A DNA stretch of 64,000 bases from Palaemon carinicauda (Eukaryota > Arthropoda > Malacostraca > Decapoda > Palaemonidae): the NCBI RefSeq assembly GCF_036898095.1, contig NC_090767.1:25922449-25986448 (forward strand), read 5' to 3'. The notes beneath the pieces are model-generated. The model worked only from the letters and a program-made list of their open reading frames with translations. It had not been told where the DNA came from and did no database searches. The position numbers and the translations under genes are program-made. Shown here in pieces: positions 34,520 through 46,152 of the stretch; position 1 is the stretch's first letter; each line of letters opens with the position of its first letter.

Positions 34520-35690
34520 TTACGGGAATGTAGTGGTGGATCCTTCCCCCACTACTGTACTCGCTGCTACGAATGATCCCAGAGTGAAGCAGTCCTCATA
34601 AAGGGTCTGGACAAGTTTCAAATAATGTGAAGCGAACACAGATTTACTCCGCCAAAAGGTTGTGTCCATATTGCTCTGCAACGATCTATTCTGCTTGAAG
34701 GCCACCGAAGTTGCTACAGCTCTAACTTCATATGTCTTGACTTTTAAAAGCTTGAGGTCTGCCTCACTGCAATATGCATGAGCCTCTCTTATTAAGAGCC
34801 TAATGAAGAATGAAAGGGCATTCTTCAACCTCTGTAACGAGGGCTTCTTGACCGAGCACCAAAGAGCTTCCGACTTGCCTCGCAACTTTTTTGTTCAGTC
34901 CAGGTAGAACTTCAGGGCTCTTACTGGGCACAGGACCCTCTCCAACTCCTCGTCAACCACATCCAAAAGGTGTGGAAACTCAAAAGCCACGGGCCACGGT
35001 TGTGAAGAGCGTTCATTCTTAGCGAGAAAGCCTAACTGAAATGAGCCGATAACTTTGTATCTCGAGAAAACCAACGTTTAACTAAAAGCATGAATCCCAC
35101 CGACTTTCAGCTGTCGCCAGACTGACCAAAAATAGTGTCTTCATCGTGAGGTCCTTAAATGAAGCTGAATGCAAGGGCTAAAACCTGTCACTCTTAATAA
35201 ACTTCAGGACTATATTCAGATTCCAAGCTGGTGAATCCTGGTGCCATTGCTTCGATGTTTCAAACGATTTGATAAGTTCCTGTAGGTCTTTATCATTAGA
35301 AAGGTCCAGTTTCTGTGCCTGAATACGGTCGCTAACATACTCCTGTATCCCTTGATGGTAGAGGATGAAAAATTGCGTTTCCTTCGAAGGTATAACAGGA
35401 AGTCAGCAATATGAGTTATAAAGGTACTGGAAGAGGAAACAGAGTTGACTCTGCACCATTCTCTAAAAACCTCCCACTTGGATTGATAAACCTCGATGGT
35501 AGAAGTCCTCCTTGCTCTTGCAATAGCCCTAGCTGCCTCCTTCGAAAAACCTTTAGCTCTTGTGAGTTTTTCGATAGTCTGAAGGCAGTTAGATGAAGAG
35601 CTTGGAGACTTTGATGGTACCTTTCCAAGTGGGGTTGTCTGAGTAAATCCTCTCTTAATGGAAGGCTTCTTGGACTGTCCACCATCCATT
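34520..35690 (-). pseudogene. DIRS-d1 tyrosine recombinase, broken at the first catalytic Arg
   Basis: The N-terminal part (KEAARAIARARRTSTIEVYQ, STIKGYRSMLATVFRHRNW) is open to about 35216. Near 35104 two bases present in the other copy (52397 region) are missing. There the d2 copy reads ATAERVGGIH, the Arg-containing box, and d1 shifts frame. A TGA stands in for Trp or Arg near 34903. The 3' part has YEVRAVATSVAFKQN, in which the His of the H-x-x-R box is replaced by Tyr, and FASHYLKLVQ with the nucleophilic Tyr. Confidence 0.85.
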
Positions 35691-37239
35691 CCAGTACCTC
35701 TGTGAACCATTCTCTTTAGGGCCAAAAGGGGGCCCACTAGAGTCAATCTGGTTCCTTCGTGTGACAAACTTTTGCATCACTTTGTAAAGAATTTTGAACG
35801 GTGGAAATGCGTACACGATCAGGTTGGACCAGTCTAACAGGAAAGCGTCTTTGTGGACTGCTTCGAGATCTGGCACTGGGGAGCAGTAAGTTTCTAGTCT
35901 CTTTGTCTTCGAGGTCGCGAACAGGTCTATACAAGGACAACCCCAAAGTTGCCACAGGTTCTTGCAGACTTCTTGATGGAGTGTCCATTCTGTGAACAGA
36001 ACTTTACCTCTCCTGCTGAGGCTGTCTGCCATCACGTTCTTTTCCCCCTGAATGAACCTTGTAACAAGGATGACATTCTTCTCTTTTGCCCAAATGAGAA
36101 GACTCCTCGCAGACTCGTATAGGGACCTCGAGTGTGTTCCGCCTTGTTTGGCTATGTAAGCCAATGCTGTAGTGTTGTTGGCGTTGACCTGCACCACTGT
36201 TCAAAACTGACCCTTCGAAGCTACTGAGGGCCAACAGGACTGCTAACAGTTCCTTTTGGTTGATGTGGAAGCTCTTTTGATCCTCTGTCCACAGCCCCGA
36301 AACCTCCAACTTGCCCAGTGTTGCTCCCCACCCAGAGTCCGAGGCGTCGGAACACAACAAGGTCTGGGTTCCTCTGTTCTAAGGGGAGACCTTGACTGTC
36401 CGGATCGTTCCACCACTGAAGGGAACTTCTTATGGATTCCGTAATGGGAATGCATATCGTCTCTAGATCTTTCTCCTTGTCCCAATGATGACAGAGGTGG
36501 AATTGGAGAGGACGAAGGTTCAGCCTTCCCAGGGAAACAAACTGTTCCGAGGAGAGGGTTCCCAACAGACTCATCCACTTTTTTGCAGAACACTTCTGTT
36601 TCTTTAGAAAAGAATGAAGTTTCAAGATGGCTTGCTCCGTCCTTAAGAGAGACGGAAAAGCCCGAAAATCTTGACTGAACCGCCATCCCCAAATAAAGTA
36701 TCTTTTGGGATGGTGTCAGTTGAGACTTGTCTCTGTTGATAAGAAGACCCAGTTCCTCTGCTAGTCTCAAAGTTATCTGAAGATCCTTCAGGCAGTGATC
36801 GTAGGAATGAGCTCTGAGAAGCCAATCGTCCAGATACAGGGAGGCTCTGATACCTCATGAGTGCAGTATTCTTGCTACATTTAGCATTAGTTTCGTGAAT
36901 ATTTAAGGGGCGGTGCCGAGACCGAAACACAGGGCCAGAAACTGGAACACTTCCTCCTTGTAAACAAACCTCAGGTAATGCTTGAAGCTCGGATGAATGG
37001 GGATGTGAAAGTAAGCGTCCTGGAGGTCTAATGAGACCATCCAGTCGTCCTTTCTTACTGCTACAAGGACTGACTTTGATGTCTCCATGGAGAACTTCGT
37101 CTTCTGAACAAACGCGTTGAGAGCGCTTACGTCCAGGACTGAACGCCATCCCCCCCGAGTTCTTGGTAACCCGGAACAAGCGGTTGTAGAAACCTGGTGA
37201 CCGCAAGTCTCGCACCCTCTCTATGGCCCCCTTCTCCAA
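35655..37239 (-). pseudogene. DIRS-d1 reverse transcriptase - RNase H - methyltransferase-like region
   Basis: RT starts with MEKGAIERVRDLRSPGFYNR, shifts frame at a G run near 37150, and continues with SLDLQDAYFHIPIHPSFKHY and ALCFGLGTAP up to a stop near 36903. The LYLDDWLLRAHS box follows near 36830. RNase H reads LCSDASDSGWGATLGKLEVS and HINQKELLAVLLALSSFEGS near 36360-36210, then shifts to VNANNTTALAYIAKQGG and NVMADSLSRRGK. The methyltransferase-like block reads CIDLFATSKTKRLETYCSP and VYAFPPFKILYKVMQKFV. At 35765 a two-base difference from d2 breaks the link to the recombinase frame. Confidence 0.87.
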
Positions 37240-37949
37240 CGAGAGACATTTGGAGTTGCATAGCTTGCCTCTTTGACTCCTCTCTGTATCTGGGAGAGAG
37301 ATCTATTGGAGCTAAAACTAAAGGAGGTTTCCCTATAAAAGGGATTTTGTAACCCTCCTTCAGAAGTTGTACGGACTGCTCTCCTCTTCTCCCAAGCTCG
37401 CCAGAAGTTGTGTAGCCTGGCTCCTACTACTGTCTGAAGGCGAAAGCAGTCAGACTCTGCTTCGCCCTGTTCTGAATCCTCTTCTCTTTGCTCTCCTTCC
37501 CTCGGGTCTGGAGCTACCCCTGCTGGAAGTCTTCCCTCGAAAGGGCTGAGAAAACTTAGCGAATGGAGTTTCTACCTTTGGCTTTCGGCTAGCGAAGGAA
37601 GTTGGTAGAATCTTTCTTGCCGTCTTTGAAACCAAATCTTGCGTGGCCTTTTGAGTTAAAGCAGATGAAACCTCTCTAACCAACTCTTGCGGAAAAAGAG
37701 AGGAAGAAAGAGGTACATACAGCAATTCTGATTTCTGAGAGGGAGTAACCCCAACAGACAGAAACGAACATATTTGAGCTCTTTTCTTAAGGACCCACGC
37801 TGAGAAAAGCACTGCCAACTCATTAGATCCGTCTCATAACGCTTTATCCATTCAGGATATGATGTGGATGAGACTAGCAGTGTCACCATCTTTAAAGGCA
37901 GAAACCTTTTTCCCCAAGGCTCCCAGAGTCCAGTCGAGGAAATTGAATA
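37240..37949 (-). pseudogene. DIRS-d1 gag-like C-terminal part, truncated by pogo element
   Basis: From the pogo boundary the minus strand reads FLDWTLGALGKKVSAFKDGD and, after stops near 37858 and 37837, LKKRAQICSFLSVGVTPSQK and SLFPQELVREVSSALTQKAT. It ends with a basic, Gly/Ser/Arg-rich tail (FRGKTSSRGSSRPEGRRAKR) at about 37455. The TGA near 37858 is Cys in the d2 copy. The TGA near 37837 is shared by both copies. 37240-37450 is the gag-RT junction. Confidence 0.8.
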
Positions 37950-40900
37950 CAGTGATACCTCTGGATACGAAAGTTTCTGCTTACGAAAAATTCAGGATAC
38001 GAAAAGTGATTCGAAGATTTTTATGCCCCAGTATACGAATAAAATTTCAGGATACGAAAACCTTACGAGATCCCAACTCTTCGCCGAGAGTAATTTTAAA
38101 AAGCGCGCGTCGCCAGACTTTGAACTTGGGTAGACTCACTTACAGCCTCCCGCTCAACCATTGGATATCTCCCTACTCAGATGCTAGCTGACGCCATAAG
38201 ATCCTGCTTTCCTATTGGTCGGCAACTATCCCAGCTTGCTTACGCACGGGCGTTCATCTCTCTCTCTCTCTCTTTTCGTTCCGACTGCGGTATCATTAAC
38301 AGACATTGTGTGCTTTCGCTTGTTTGACGAAGTGTTAATATACAGTACATTCGTACGCCACGTGTTATTGTTATTAAACATTCGTTACTGTGCACTGTAC
38401 TGTATTAGTGTTTACTATACATAGTACTGTATATAACGTACGTAGTGTATTATATTACGTATTACTGTAGCCATGGGTCCCAAGAATGTTGCCGAAGGAA
38501 AGAAGATGACGATGATGCTCTCGATGGAGACGAAACTTGAAATCGTAAAAGAGTACAAGTCTGGCATGGGTTTAAGTGCGATCGCCAAGGAGTATGGCCG
38601 GAATCCATCTACGATAGGCACCATCCTGAAGCAGAAGGCGGCCATCAAAGCAGCGGCACCTTCTAAGGGCGTCACTATTTTCTCCAATAAGAGAACCCAC
38701 GTGCATGACGAGATGGAGAGCGTGCTTCTTGTGTGTATCAAAGACAAAGAGATCTCAGGAGACACCATCACTGAGACTACAATTTGCCAGAAGTCCTCCG
38801 CCATTTTCGGTGATCTCGTGCGTTCTCAGGCCGAACAAGGGGCAGGAGAAGGAACATCCCAGCAGGAACCCCCAGAGTTCAAGGCTTCTCGGGGGTGGTT
38901 CGAGAAATTCAAGAAAAGGACTGGCATTCATTCAGTGGTACGGCATGGGGAGGCAGCCAGCTCGGACACGAAGGCTGCCGAAGCCTTTGTTAAAACGTTC
39001 GACGAGTTGACTCTGCAGGAAGGCTACAGTTCGCAGTAAGTTTTCAATTGCGACGAAACTGGACTTTTTTGGAAGAAAATGCCTCGTCGGAAGAAGCTAC
39101 CCGGGCATAAGCCAATGAAGGACAGGTTTACCCTTGCTTTTTGTGCAAATGCCAGTGGGGACTGCAAGATAAAGCCCCTGCTGGTGTACCATTCAGAAAA
39201 TCCCCGAGCCTTCAAAGCCCACAAAGTCGAGGAGAACCTTCCCATGATGTGGAGGGCGAATGCTAAAGCCTGGGTAACGAGGCAACTTTTCATTGATTGG
39301 GTGAATGTCTACTTAGGTCCGACTGTCCGAAAATATTTGGAAGAAAAGTGCCTCCCTATGAAATGTCTGCTGGTGTTGGACAATGCTCCAGCTCACCCTC
39401 CTGGCCTCGAGGAATATCTTCTGGCCGAGTATTCCTTCATAAAGGTCCTATATATACCGCCTAACACCACCCCTCTCCTCCAACCCATGGACCAGCAAGT
39501 TATTTCAAATTTTAAAAAATTGTACACGAAGCATCTCTTCCAGAGATGTTTCCAAGTCACAGAGAATACAAACCTCACTCTGCGTGAATTCTGGAAAGAT
39601 CACTTTAATATCGTGATATGCCTCAAACTCATCGATCTCGCTTGGCAGGAAGTTTCGAGGCGTACCCTGAACTCATCTTGGAGGAAGCTGTGGCCTGATG
39701 CTGTCTCTGCACGAGACTTCGAGGGGTTCGGGAAGCCTGGAGGCGAAGCCGAGATCGTTGACGATCCTGAACCCATTCAGCAGTCTGAGGTGGCTGACAT
39801 CGTACATCTTGGTACGTCCATGGGGCTGGAAGTTAGCGCCAAGGATATGGATGAACTTATCGAGGAGCACCACGAGGAGTTGACGACGGATGACCTGAAG
39901 GAGTTGGAGACGATGCAAGTGAGTGTTGTTCAAGAGTAGTTCTCTAGCGGTGATGAGGAGGAAGTTACACCTTTGAAAACGGCAGACATTAAGGAAATTC
40001 TCGCATGTTTCCATAAAATGGCAGACTACGTCGAAAAGGAACATCCAGAAAAAGTTTATACCAACCGTGCGCTTCAACACTGCAATGACGTTTGCCTAAC
40101 GCATTTTAGAAATGTGTTGAAAAGTAGGCAGAAACAAGCTTCAATGGATAGTTTCTTATTAAAGAGGCCAGCGGTATTAGTAGGCCAAGATGAAGGTGAA
40201 AGTGAAGAAAAGAAGTGATGAAGAATTAGAAGGTGAAAGTAAAGAAAAGAAACAGAAAAAAAGAAAGTGATGAAGAAGTAGAAGAGATTTAGAAAATATG
40301 AAAAACGTAAAGTTATAAAAAAGCAAAAAAAAAAAAAAAAAAAATTTTAAGTTTTATGTTACCGTTAAGTGTTAAAAGTAATTTTTTCTTTCATTTTATA
40401 GTTTTCCATACGTAATGTTGTGTTAATTATTTCTGCCATTTTTTTATTTCATAAAGTTTAAGTGTTAATGGGTTAAGTGTGTAAATTACTGTATGTAGTC
40501 TGTCACTTGTTACGTTTTCTGCCTTATACCATCCTCCTCTGCCGCGACTTCGCTATCGGACATCGTCTCAATCAAAAGGTAAGTTTCAACTTTTTTGTTA
40601 CACTAATTAACTGTAACCTATTTTTCAGAGTATCAATCCTTAATTTAGGTGTACGTACAGGTAACAATACACCCTCACTGATCCAAATGCTTTACATACA
40701 GTACCGTAACTTTTATACAGTAGTAAAGAAAACGGACCGTTTTCTTAGGGCTTGGGGGGGATAACTAGGCTATAACTACAGTATTGAATAATCTCATAGT
40801 GGTTTCTGGAATGGATTAGGCTGTTTTTAACGGTTGGGTTAATTATTGAATGATAGAAATGGCTGCGTTGCATGTTTATTACTACAGTTTAGCGTGTTTA

Positions 40901-41037
40901 TGGAAGAAAAGGGGTCTTCTCGTAAGGCTTGGAACGGATTAGGCTATTTACCCGTAAAACCCGACTCAGGATACGAAAAAATCAGGATACGAAACCGTAT
41001 CCTGAACGGATTACTTTCGTATCCTGAGGCATCACTG
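37950..41037 (+). mobile_element. pogo/Tigger-like DNA transposon, copy A
   Basis: Terminal inverted repeats are CAGTGATACCTCTGGATACG at the left end and the reverse complement of CAGTGATGCCTCAGGATACG at the right, flanked by TA on both sides (37948-37949, 41038-41039). GGATACGAAA words recur in direct and inverted orientation inside both ends and are likely transposase-binding sites. The body encodes a DDE transposase with stops. TA duplication and the transposase type identify the pogo/Tigger group. Confidence 0.93.
38473..40218 (+). pseudogene. pogo/Tigger transposase, copy A (two internal stops)
   Basis: The start ATG at 38473 gives MGPKNVAEGKKMTMMLSMET, then a helix-turn-helix (ETKLEIVKEY, LSAIAKEYGRNPSTIGTILK) of the pipsqueak/CENP-B type and a second DNA-binding domain (SRGWFEKFKKRTGIHSVVRH). 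The catalytic core has three aspartates: FNCDETGLF, LVLDNAPAHPPG and LLQPMDQQVISNFKKLY. TAA at 39037-39039 interrupts it where copy B has CAA, and TAG at 39937-39939 where copy B has CAG. Between the first catalytic Asp and the KDRFTLAF segment, copy A lacks 21 bases (seven codons) present in copy B. The C-terminal part (VLKSRQKQASMDSFLLKRP) ends at TGA before 40219. Its normal role is to cut and paste the element at TA sites. Confidence 0.92.
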
Positions 41038-41039
41038 TA

Positions 41040-41855
41040 GCTCATTTCCCCAATGGTGCCACGTCTAACAAAATCAGCAATCACCTTAGATCATATTTCT
41101 CGCGTTGGGGAGCCCCGGAACAAATATCAACTGACGGAGGTACGAACATGGCCAGCGAGGAGATGGAAGCCTGCTTCAGGAGATGGGGAGTCAAGGTCCG
41201 GCTGCCGTCGGCCCAGTATCCCCAGTCTAACGGCAGGGCAGAAGCAGCTGTCAAATCGGCAAAGAGGCTACTCCGAGAAAACACGTTAAAGGGTGGAGCT
41301 CTTGAGTCGGACAAAACGGCCCTGGCGATACTTCAGTATCTCAACACGCCTCTCAGGGAGATTAGCAAGTCGCCATCTCAGCTTGCAACGGGTCACCAGC
41401 TGCACGATGGGGTACCGACGGCCAGGAGACACCTGTTAGTAGACAGACACTGGAGGCAGACGATACGTCGAAGGGAGTTGCAAGTGGCAAGGTCGCAGGA
41501 GTTGATGCGCATCCCTGGCACTACCAAAAGACTGCCGCCCATCGAACTAGGTACCCATGTACACATACAAAACCAAGCTACCAAGCAGTGGGATAGAACG
41601 GGCATAGTAACGGAAACAAAGCCCCATCGTCAGTACACCGTCAAGCTCAACGGGAGCGGCAGGCTATCAAAAAAGAATAGACGACACCTGAGAGTCATCG
41701 CTCCGCCCCCTGGCACGCCCGTGTCTCAGCACGGGACCTCCGCAAGCCATACCCCGACAGAACAGGTAACACACCCCATACAGGAGCCCAACGTCGTTAG
41801 TAGGCCAAGAAGGGCCGCCGGTAAACCCAAGTGGCTCAAAGACTTTGCAGAATGA
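41040..41855 (+). pseudogene. Gypsy-type integrase C-terminal fragment, copy A
   Basis: The frame is open from the pogo boundary. It reads LRSYFSRWGAPEQISTDGGT and then a track in which EEMEACFRRWGVKVRLPSAQ and YPQSNGRAEAAVKSAKRLL follow. This is the second half of an rve-type integrase core, with the catalytic Asp (TDGGT) and the Glu in NGRAEAAVK. The C-terminal domain (PIELGTHVHIQNQATKQWDR, RRHLRVIAP) ends at TGA before 41856. The N-terminal half, reverse transcriptase and gag are absent. The frame itself has no stop; I call it a pseudogene because it is truncated. Confidence 0.88.
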
Positions 41856-42032
41856 TGTTATCTGTTGTATGTAATTGCATCAGGAATTGATATTTCTTTC
41901 CAGAGAATTTATGTATTTATTTTGTTTTTGTGTATGTATCGAAAAGTTAGCTTTAATTTTGTTTTTTCTCATTTCTCATTGATTTAGTGACATTTCCCCC
42001 TTTCATTTTTTTACCACGTATAAGTAAAATCT

Positions 42033-42171
42033 TGACGGGGGTATGTACGATATGTTTTTCGGCCATGCGCTGCCGAGCATGCATCTGCATACGCTGTTGC
42101 GAGTCAGTTGACTCTTGAGTATCCTGTAATAAAGTGTGGTCTCGAGGACGTTGTCTCATTGCAAACCCAAC
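42033..42171 (+). repeat. Candidate 3' LTR of the gypsy fragment, copy A
   Basis: Downstream of the integrase stop a block begins TGACGGGGGTATGTACG, contains AATAAA near 42127 and ends with CAACA near 42171. A short LTR with a polyadenylation signal would fit a Mag-like gypsy element. No second LTR is present for comparison and no clear polypurine tract precedes it, so the boundaries are weak. Confidence 0.35.
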
Positions 42172-42199
42172 ATGAAGTGATTTCTTTCGTGAAGCGAGT

Positions 42200-43311
42200 C
42201 GCCTTTTACATGTTAATAGCCTAATTTGTTCAAGACCCTAAAAAAACACCATATTAAATACTTATAAAAAGGATATGAACAACCAAACAGTACTAAATAT
42301 ATGAAAAATACTGTATTTTAATCATTTAGTAATAAATTAATAGATAATCTGAAAAATAAGTGTTAATTAGAGCAAACAGTAACAAAAATGTAGAACCTAT
42401 CCTTTGGAGTGAGGCGATGTCTGAAAGAGAAGTGCGGGTCGGTAGAGGAGGATTTTACAAAATAGATTTATTAATGACAGGAAACATCAACGCTTAATTT
42501 TAGGAAATGCATCTACAAATGGCAGGAAATATCATAACTCAACTTTATGATAAACTTGAAATAAATTGTTTTTTCCCTTCTATATTTTTTTTTCTTTTAC
42601 TTTACATTTTTTGTTTTCTAAATCTAGTTACACTACGTATTTCCTTCATCAATGCCACTTCCGTTTCTTAGCTGGCGCTTGGTCTGCTTCTACCAAAGGC
42701 CTCTTACTAATATATTCGTCCAAAGAAACTTGTTTCTGCCTGCTTCTTAAAATTTTCCAGAGCACACTTAACCGCATGCCAGCCTCGTATTTCTTGATTA
42801 TTTCCATCTTCATCTCCATGGAAAAAACATCCTCTTCTTTTCCCTTGACATCAGCGCCTTTCCTGAGACTGATGGCTAATGATGTATCGTAAGTATTACA
42901 CTCAATAACAGTACGTACTGTAAAATTGTTACAAAAGCAAAAAAACACAAACACTAAGTCAATGCGTACGATACCGATGCCGGAACAGGAAGACATAGGA
43001 ACGCCGATGCGTAGATGCACGATGGTATACAGTACAGCAGATGACGACCAATAGGAGAGCAGGATCTCATGGTGGTAACTACCATCCGAGTGGGAAGATA
43101 ACCAATGGGAACGGAGGAGGATGGTAGTGAGTTTACGGGCTGGCAGCGCGCGAATTTTAAAACCTATCTCCGATACGGTCGGCCTCCCACTTCATACCGC
43201 CTTTCATTGTCCGATACATTTTTCATGATCCGAGTCGTAAAATTCTTTGCATCTCCTTTCGTGAAGTGAAAATTTCATAAGCCGATTCTTCCATAGCTAG
43301 AGGTTTGACTG
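42200..43311 (-). mobile_element. Internally deleted Tigger/pogo element, copy A
   Basis: The right end, reverse-complemented, begins CAGTCAAACCTCTAGCTATGG with TA outside it at 43312-43313, a Tigger-like terminus. The opposite end is not clear and may have been lost near 42190. The only coding remnant is a fused N- and C-terminal transposase frame at 42649-43020. Confidence 0.7.
42649..43020 (-). pseudogene. Deleted Tigger transposase: N-terminal HTH joined to C-terminal tail, copy A
   Basis: On the minus strand SMEMKMEIIKKYEAGMRLSV matches the helix-turn-helix start of pogo transposases (compare SMETKLEIVKKYESGMRL at 55816). It is followed directly by ILRSRQKQVSLDEYISKRPL, which matches the C-terminal VLKSRQKQASMDSFLLKRP. 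The whole catalytic core is missing. The frame stays open over the join and to TAG-side sequence at 42649. It could encode only a DNA-binding fragment; expression is unknown. Confidence 0.75.
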
Positions 43312-43313
43312 TA

Positions 43314-44841
43314 TGCACATCTTGGGTGATAGAACTTGAGGTAGACGTAGGTAATGTAAAATCTACAGCAAGAAAGCAGGCCTAATGTGAAGAAGAAAGA
43401 AGAGAGTCTGGCGACACATACAACACCAGGTCCCAACATCAGGAACTGCCAACATATATGGAATTTATTCCTTTTCCATTGCATACGGGCAAAATTTCGA
43501 TCGTTGGTTGTGATAACAGACAAGCTTTGGCAATAAAAAAAAAACACTTGGAATAATGTACACTGCAGCAGTCTCAATTCATTTCTACTTGCATCGACTG
43601 CATGAATTCAGGCGCACTACCTTCATGCAGCTGTGGCAAGCCATACTATTCTATATTTTATGGACACAAAGCTTTCTTGAATCCATGTCATTCTTCACCA
43701 TTCTCACAGGTATAGGTCAGCACGACAGGTAGATTGCAGCAGCTGATTTATGCTCCTTAGTGCTGCTTACACTACAAGTGCTGTCAGTGTCATTCGTAGA
43801 GTTTGCCGCCAAAAATCCTAGGTTGCAATCGCTCCCTAGAACCATCAGCACTACGAAACGTATCACATGACTTAAACATTTGCCTCTTCATCTAATAATC
43901 GCCAAGGGCAACCACAAGCTTACGCAACAGCATATATGCAGAAAGAACGCATGAACAATTAGGCCGACTGAATTCACAATCCGACATCAACCAAGTTTAC
44001 AAGAAGCAATTGTTGGATTTTGAGTTACTGACTGGATTAGAACTTCTTGAAGAACTGTAGTAACAAAGACTCTAAGAAGGATGGGTGGCGCCCTTCAAAG
44101 TCGGCCATCAGTGAGTTGAGTACTGTCCTCAGAAACCGTTTGAAGTTCCGTAACAGCACTGTCTCTCCTATAGGTAGAGAAACGTTAAGAGTGGTGCGAT
44201 CAACCTCTTGGTGTTGCAGCGAAAAAGTTGCACTGGAAAAGGAAGAACTTTCTAAGGAGAAAATGCAGACGAGAAAAAGTAATGCGCCCTTCCCTGTCAC
44301 TCGGCAGTCATAGAAAGACTTTCCTCCAACACAGTGTCTAAGGAAAATTAATTTTCCAAGTTGAATTGATGTCGTCACTACCATAACAAGGGAAAAGACA
44401 GCAAAAGTAAAGCTGTCACACAGTTAGGAAGCAGATTATAAGCGATTGTACGAGCAACTATCACACAGTTACCATAATCAGGAAGGAAACATAAAATCCT
44501 GCATCTTCCATTAAAACATTTACATACATCGATCTCGACAAAACCATCATATAAAAGAAAACCAAAAAATTATAACCAGATGAAAACAATGGAAATACAT
44601 CTATACTATCCGGCGGCTGAAACAAAATGGCTGAAAATAAACTCAAATCAATGAACAAAGGATTTGTATTCATGTGGGAAAAATCAGGCTTGGATATTAA
44701 ACTTTCTTAATAAGGAATTGGCTCTCACTATGCAGAAAGGTCCTGGTTTTACATTACAATTTATCATTATCAATTATTAGCTATTGTAGGCACAACGAGT
44801 TAATTTGCCCTATAAAAATGTTCCTAATAAAATTTAAGAGT
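43314..44841. other. Unassigned DNA, copy A, with a 115-codon frame at 44037-44384 (minus)
   Basis: No gene is recognised. The minus-strand frame at 44037-44384 (start MVVTTSIQLGKLIFLRHCVG) is open in both copies with only a few substitutions (Thr/Ala, Val/Ala, Asn/Asp), but I know no family for it and cannot show it is coding. Confidence 0.45.
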
Positions 44842-44842
44842 A

Positions 44843-44990
44843 CAGTGATACCTCTACATACTATCTTAATTCGTTCCAGAAACTGCTTCGTATGTTAAAA
44901 CGATCGTATGTTGGAGCAAATATTCCCATAAGAATACATGGTGCTTGATTTAACTCATTCCTCAGCCTAAAAACCCATAATAACTCCTAA
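44843..44990 (+). repeat. Solitary Tigger/pogo-like terminus, copy A
   Basis: After TA, CAGTGATACCTCTACATACT opens a block with TTAATTCGTTCCAGAAACTG and CGTATGTTAAAACGATCGTA, the usual layout of a Tigger terminal repeat. No inverted partner or coding region was seen downstream. The same block is at 62305 in copy B, with CATTGATACC at the tip. Confidence 0.6.
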
Positions 44991-45603
44991 ATAAATGGCT
45001 ACACATAACATTAATACAATATAATAAATACATATAAATCTAAAAAAAGAATAATAATAATGAAATAATAAATAAAAAAGGGATTTTAATGTAACACTTT
45101 ACCTTAGCGACAGGCCGGCGCAGGTGTAGGGACTGCTAGGCAGGAGACGGAAGATCAGCGAGGAGGTAGGGACGGTGACTTTGTACGTTGGCTTTAATAC
45201 CCCAAGAAGAAGAAGAAGAAGAAAAAGACGATTTATTTAAACGAAATTATCACTTTTTGAGGAGTTAAGTTTTGCTCCTTATTATATTCGATATTATATA
45301 TTTCAAATTTGAATGTTTATAACTTTATTGTACTTATATAATTATGTATATTATAAAACCTTTACATAGACAGACTTGAAACTTTTTTTGCAAGGGAAAA
45401 GGAGAGAGACTGACATCTTCCGGCAAGCACTGCCAGACCACAAAGACTAAAAGGGCTGCCCAAAGGCAAGAGCCCGGGTCTTACACAAGGTAAGGCAATC
45501 TATACAGACAGACAGACAGACTAAAAGGATAATCTGACACAGAGCCAATTCTTAACCATGTTATGTGCATTTGTGTCCAACTGACCGCTTTCGTCACTGG
45601 CAT

Positions 45604-45606
<3 letters not shown>
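44991..45606. other. Unassigned DNA, copy A
   Basis: AT-rich sequence with a short AAG-type run near 45205. About 80 bases at 45451-45532 are absent from copy B. No gene seen. Confidence 0.5.

Positions 45607-45661
<55 letters not shown>
45607..45661. repeat. (AG)n microsatellite, copy A
   Basis: About 55 bases of AG. The corresponding tract in copy B (63016-63032) is only about 17 bases. Confidence 0.97.
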
Positions 45662-45664
<3 letters not shown>

Positions 45665-46152
45665 AAGAAAAGAAGAAAGAATATAAACAAAGCAGAAGGA
45701 TATAAAGTAAGTGTTTACAGTGAGCCACGAAGTGCAATAACAGTACTAACCACATATGTGACTTAATAAATAATTGGTTTTTCGTATTTAATCAAGAGAA
45801 AAATATCAGCTTAATAGAAAAAATTGTTTCTCTTCATACATGAATCATATACTTCCAACTGGCTGTGTTATGTTCATACATTTCTAACCATTTGATATTA
45901 TAGGAAAAACAATTGATTTTATAGATATTTTATAAGTCATGGATGAAACCAACTACCAAAATGAGCTACAGGAAGATGATTATTAAAAAAAAAATTACAC
46001 TGGAAGGAAAAATGCAATAAACTGGGACTTTGTAGTCGCCTGGAAATTTAGATTCAAATCAGATCATATGATTTCTTAAGACGACTTAAAAGTTTGCGAG
46101 AAATTAAACTATCTATAAAGAGAAGAATTTGTGTTAATAGTTCGGTACCGTA
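45662..46152. other. Unassigned DNA, copy A
   Basis: AT-rich, matched at 63033-63520. No gene seen. Confidence 0.5.

Larger units (their letters stand above)
33830..37949 (-). mobile_element. DIRS-like retrotransposon (DIRS-d1), minus strand, 5' part lost at pogo element
   Basis: Order on the minus strand is gag (37949 to 37450), RT-RNase H-methyltransferase-like (37239 to 35655), recombinase (35690 to 34520), then terminal structure at 33830-34160. Gag is cut mid-frame at the pogo inverted repeat at 37950 and does not resume beyond it. The second copy (DIRS-d2, 52024-55244) keeps some residues that this copy has lost. Its sequence is of the DIRS-c lineage (LCFGLGTAP, YLDDWLLRAHS). Confidence 0.88.

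Noticed and set aside
37950..41037. pogo transposase as a domesticated host gene
   Set aside because: Terminal repeats, TA flanks and disabling mutations are those of an ordinary transposon copy.
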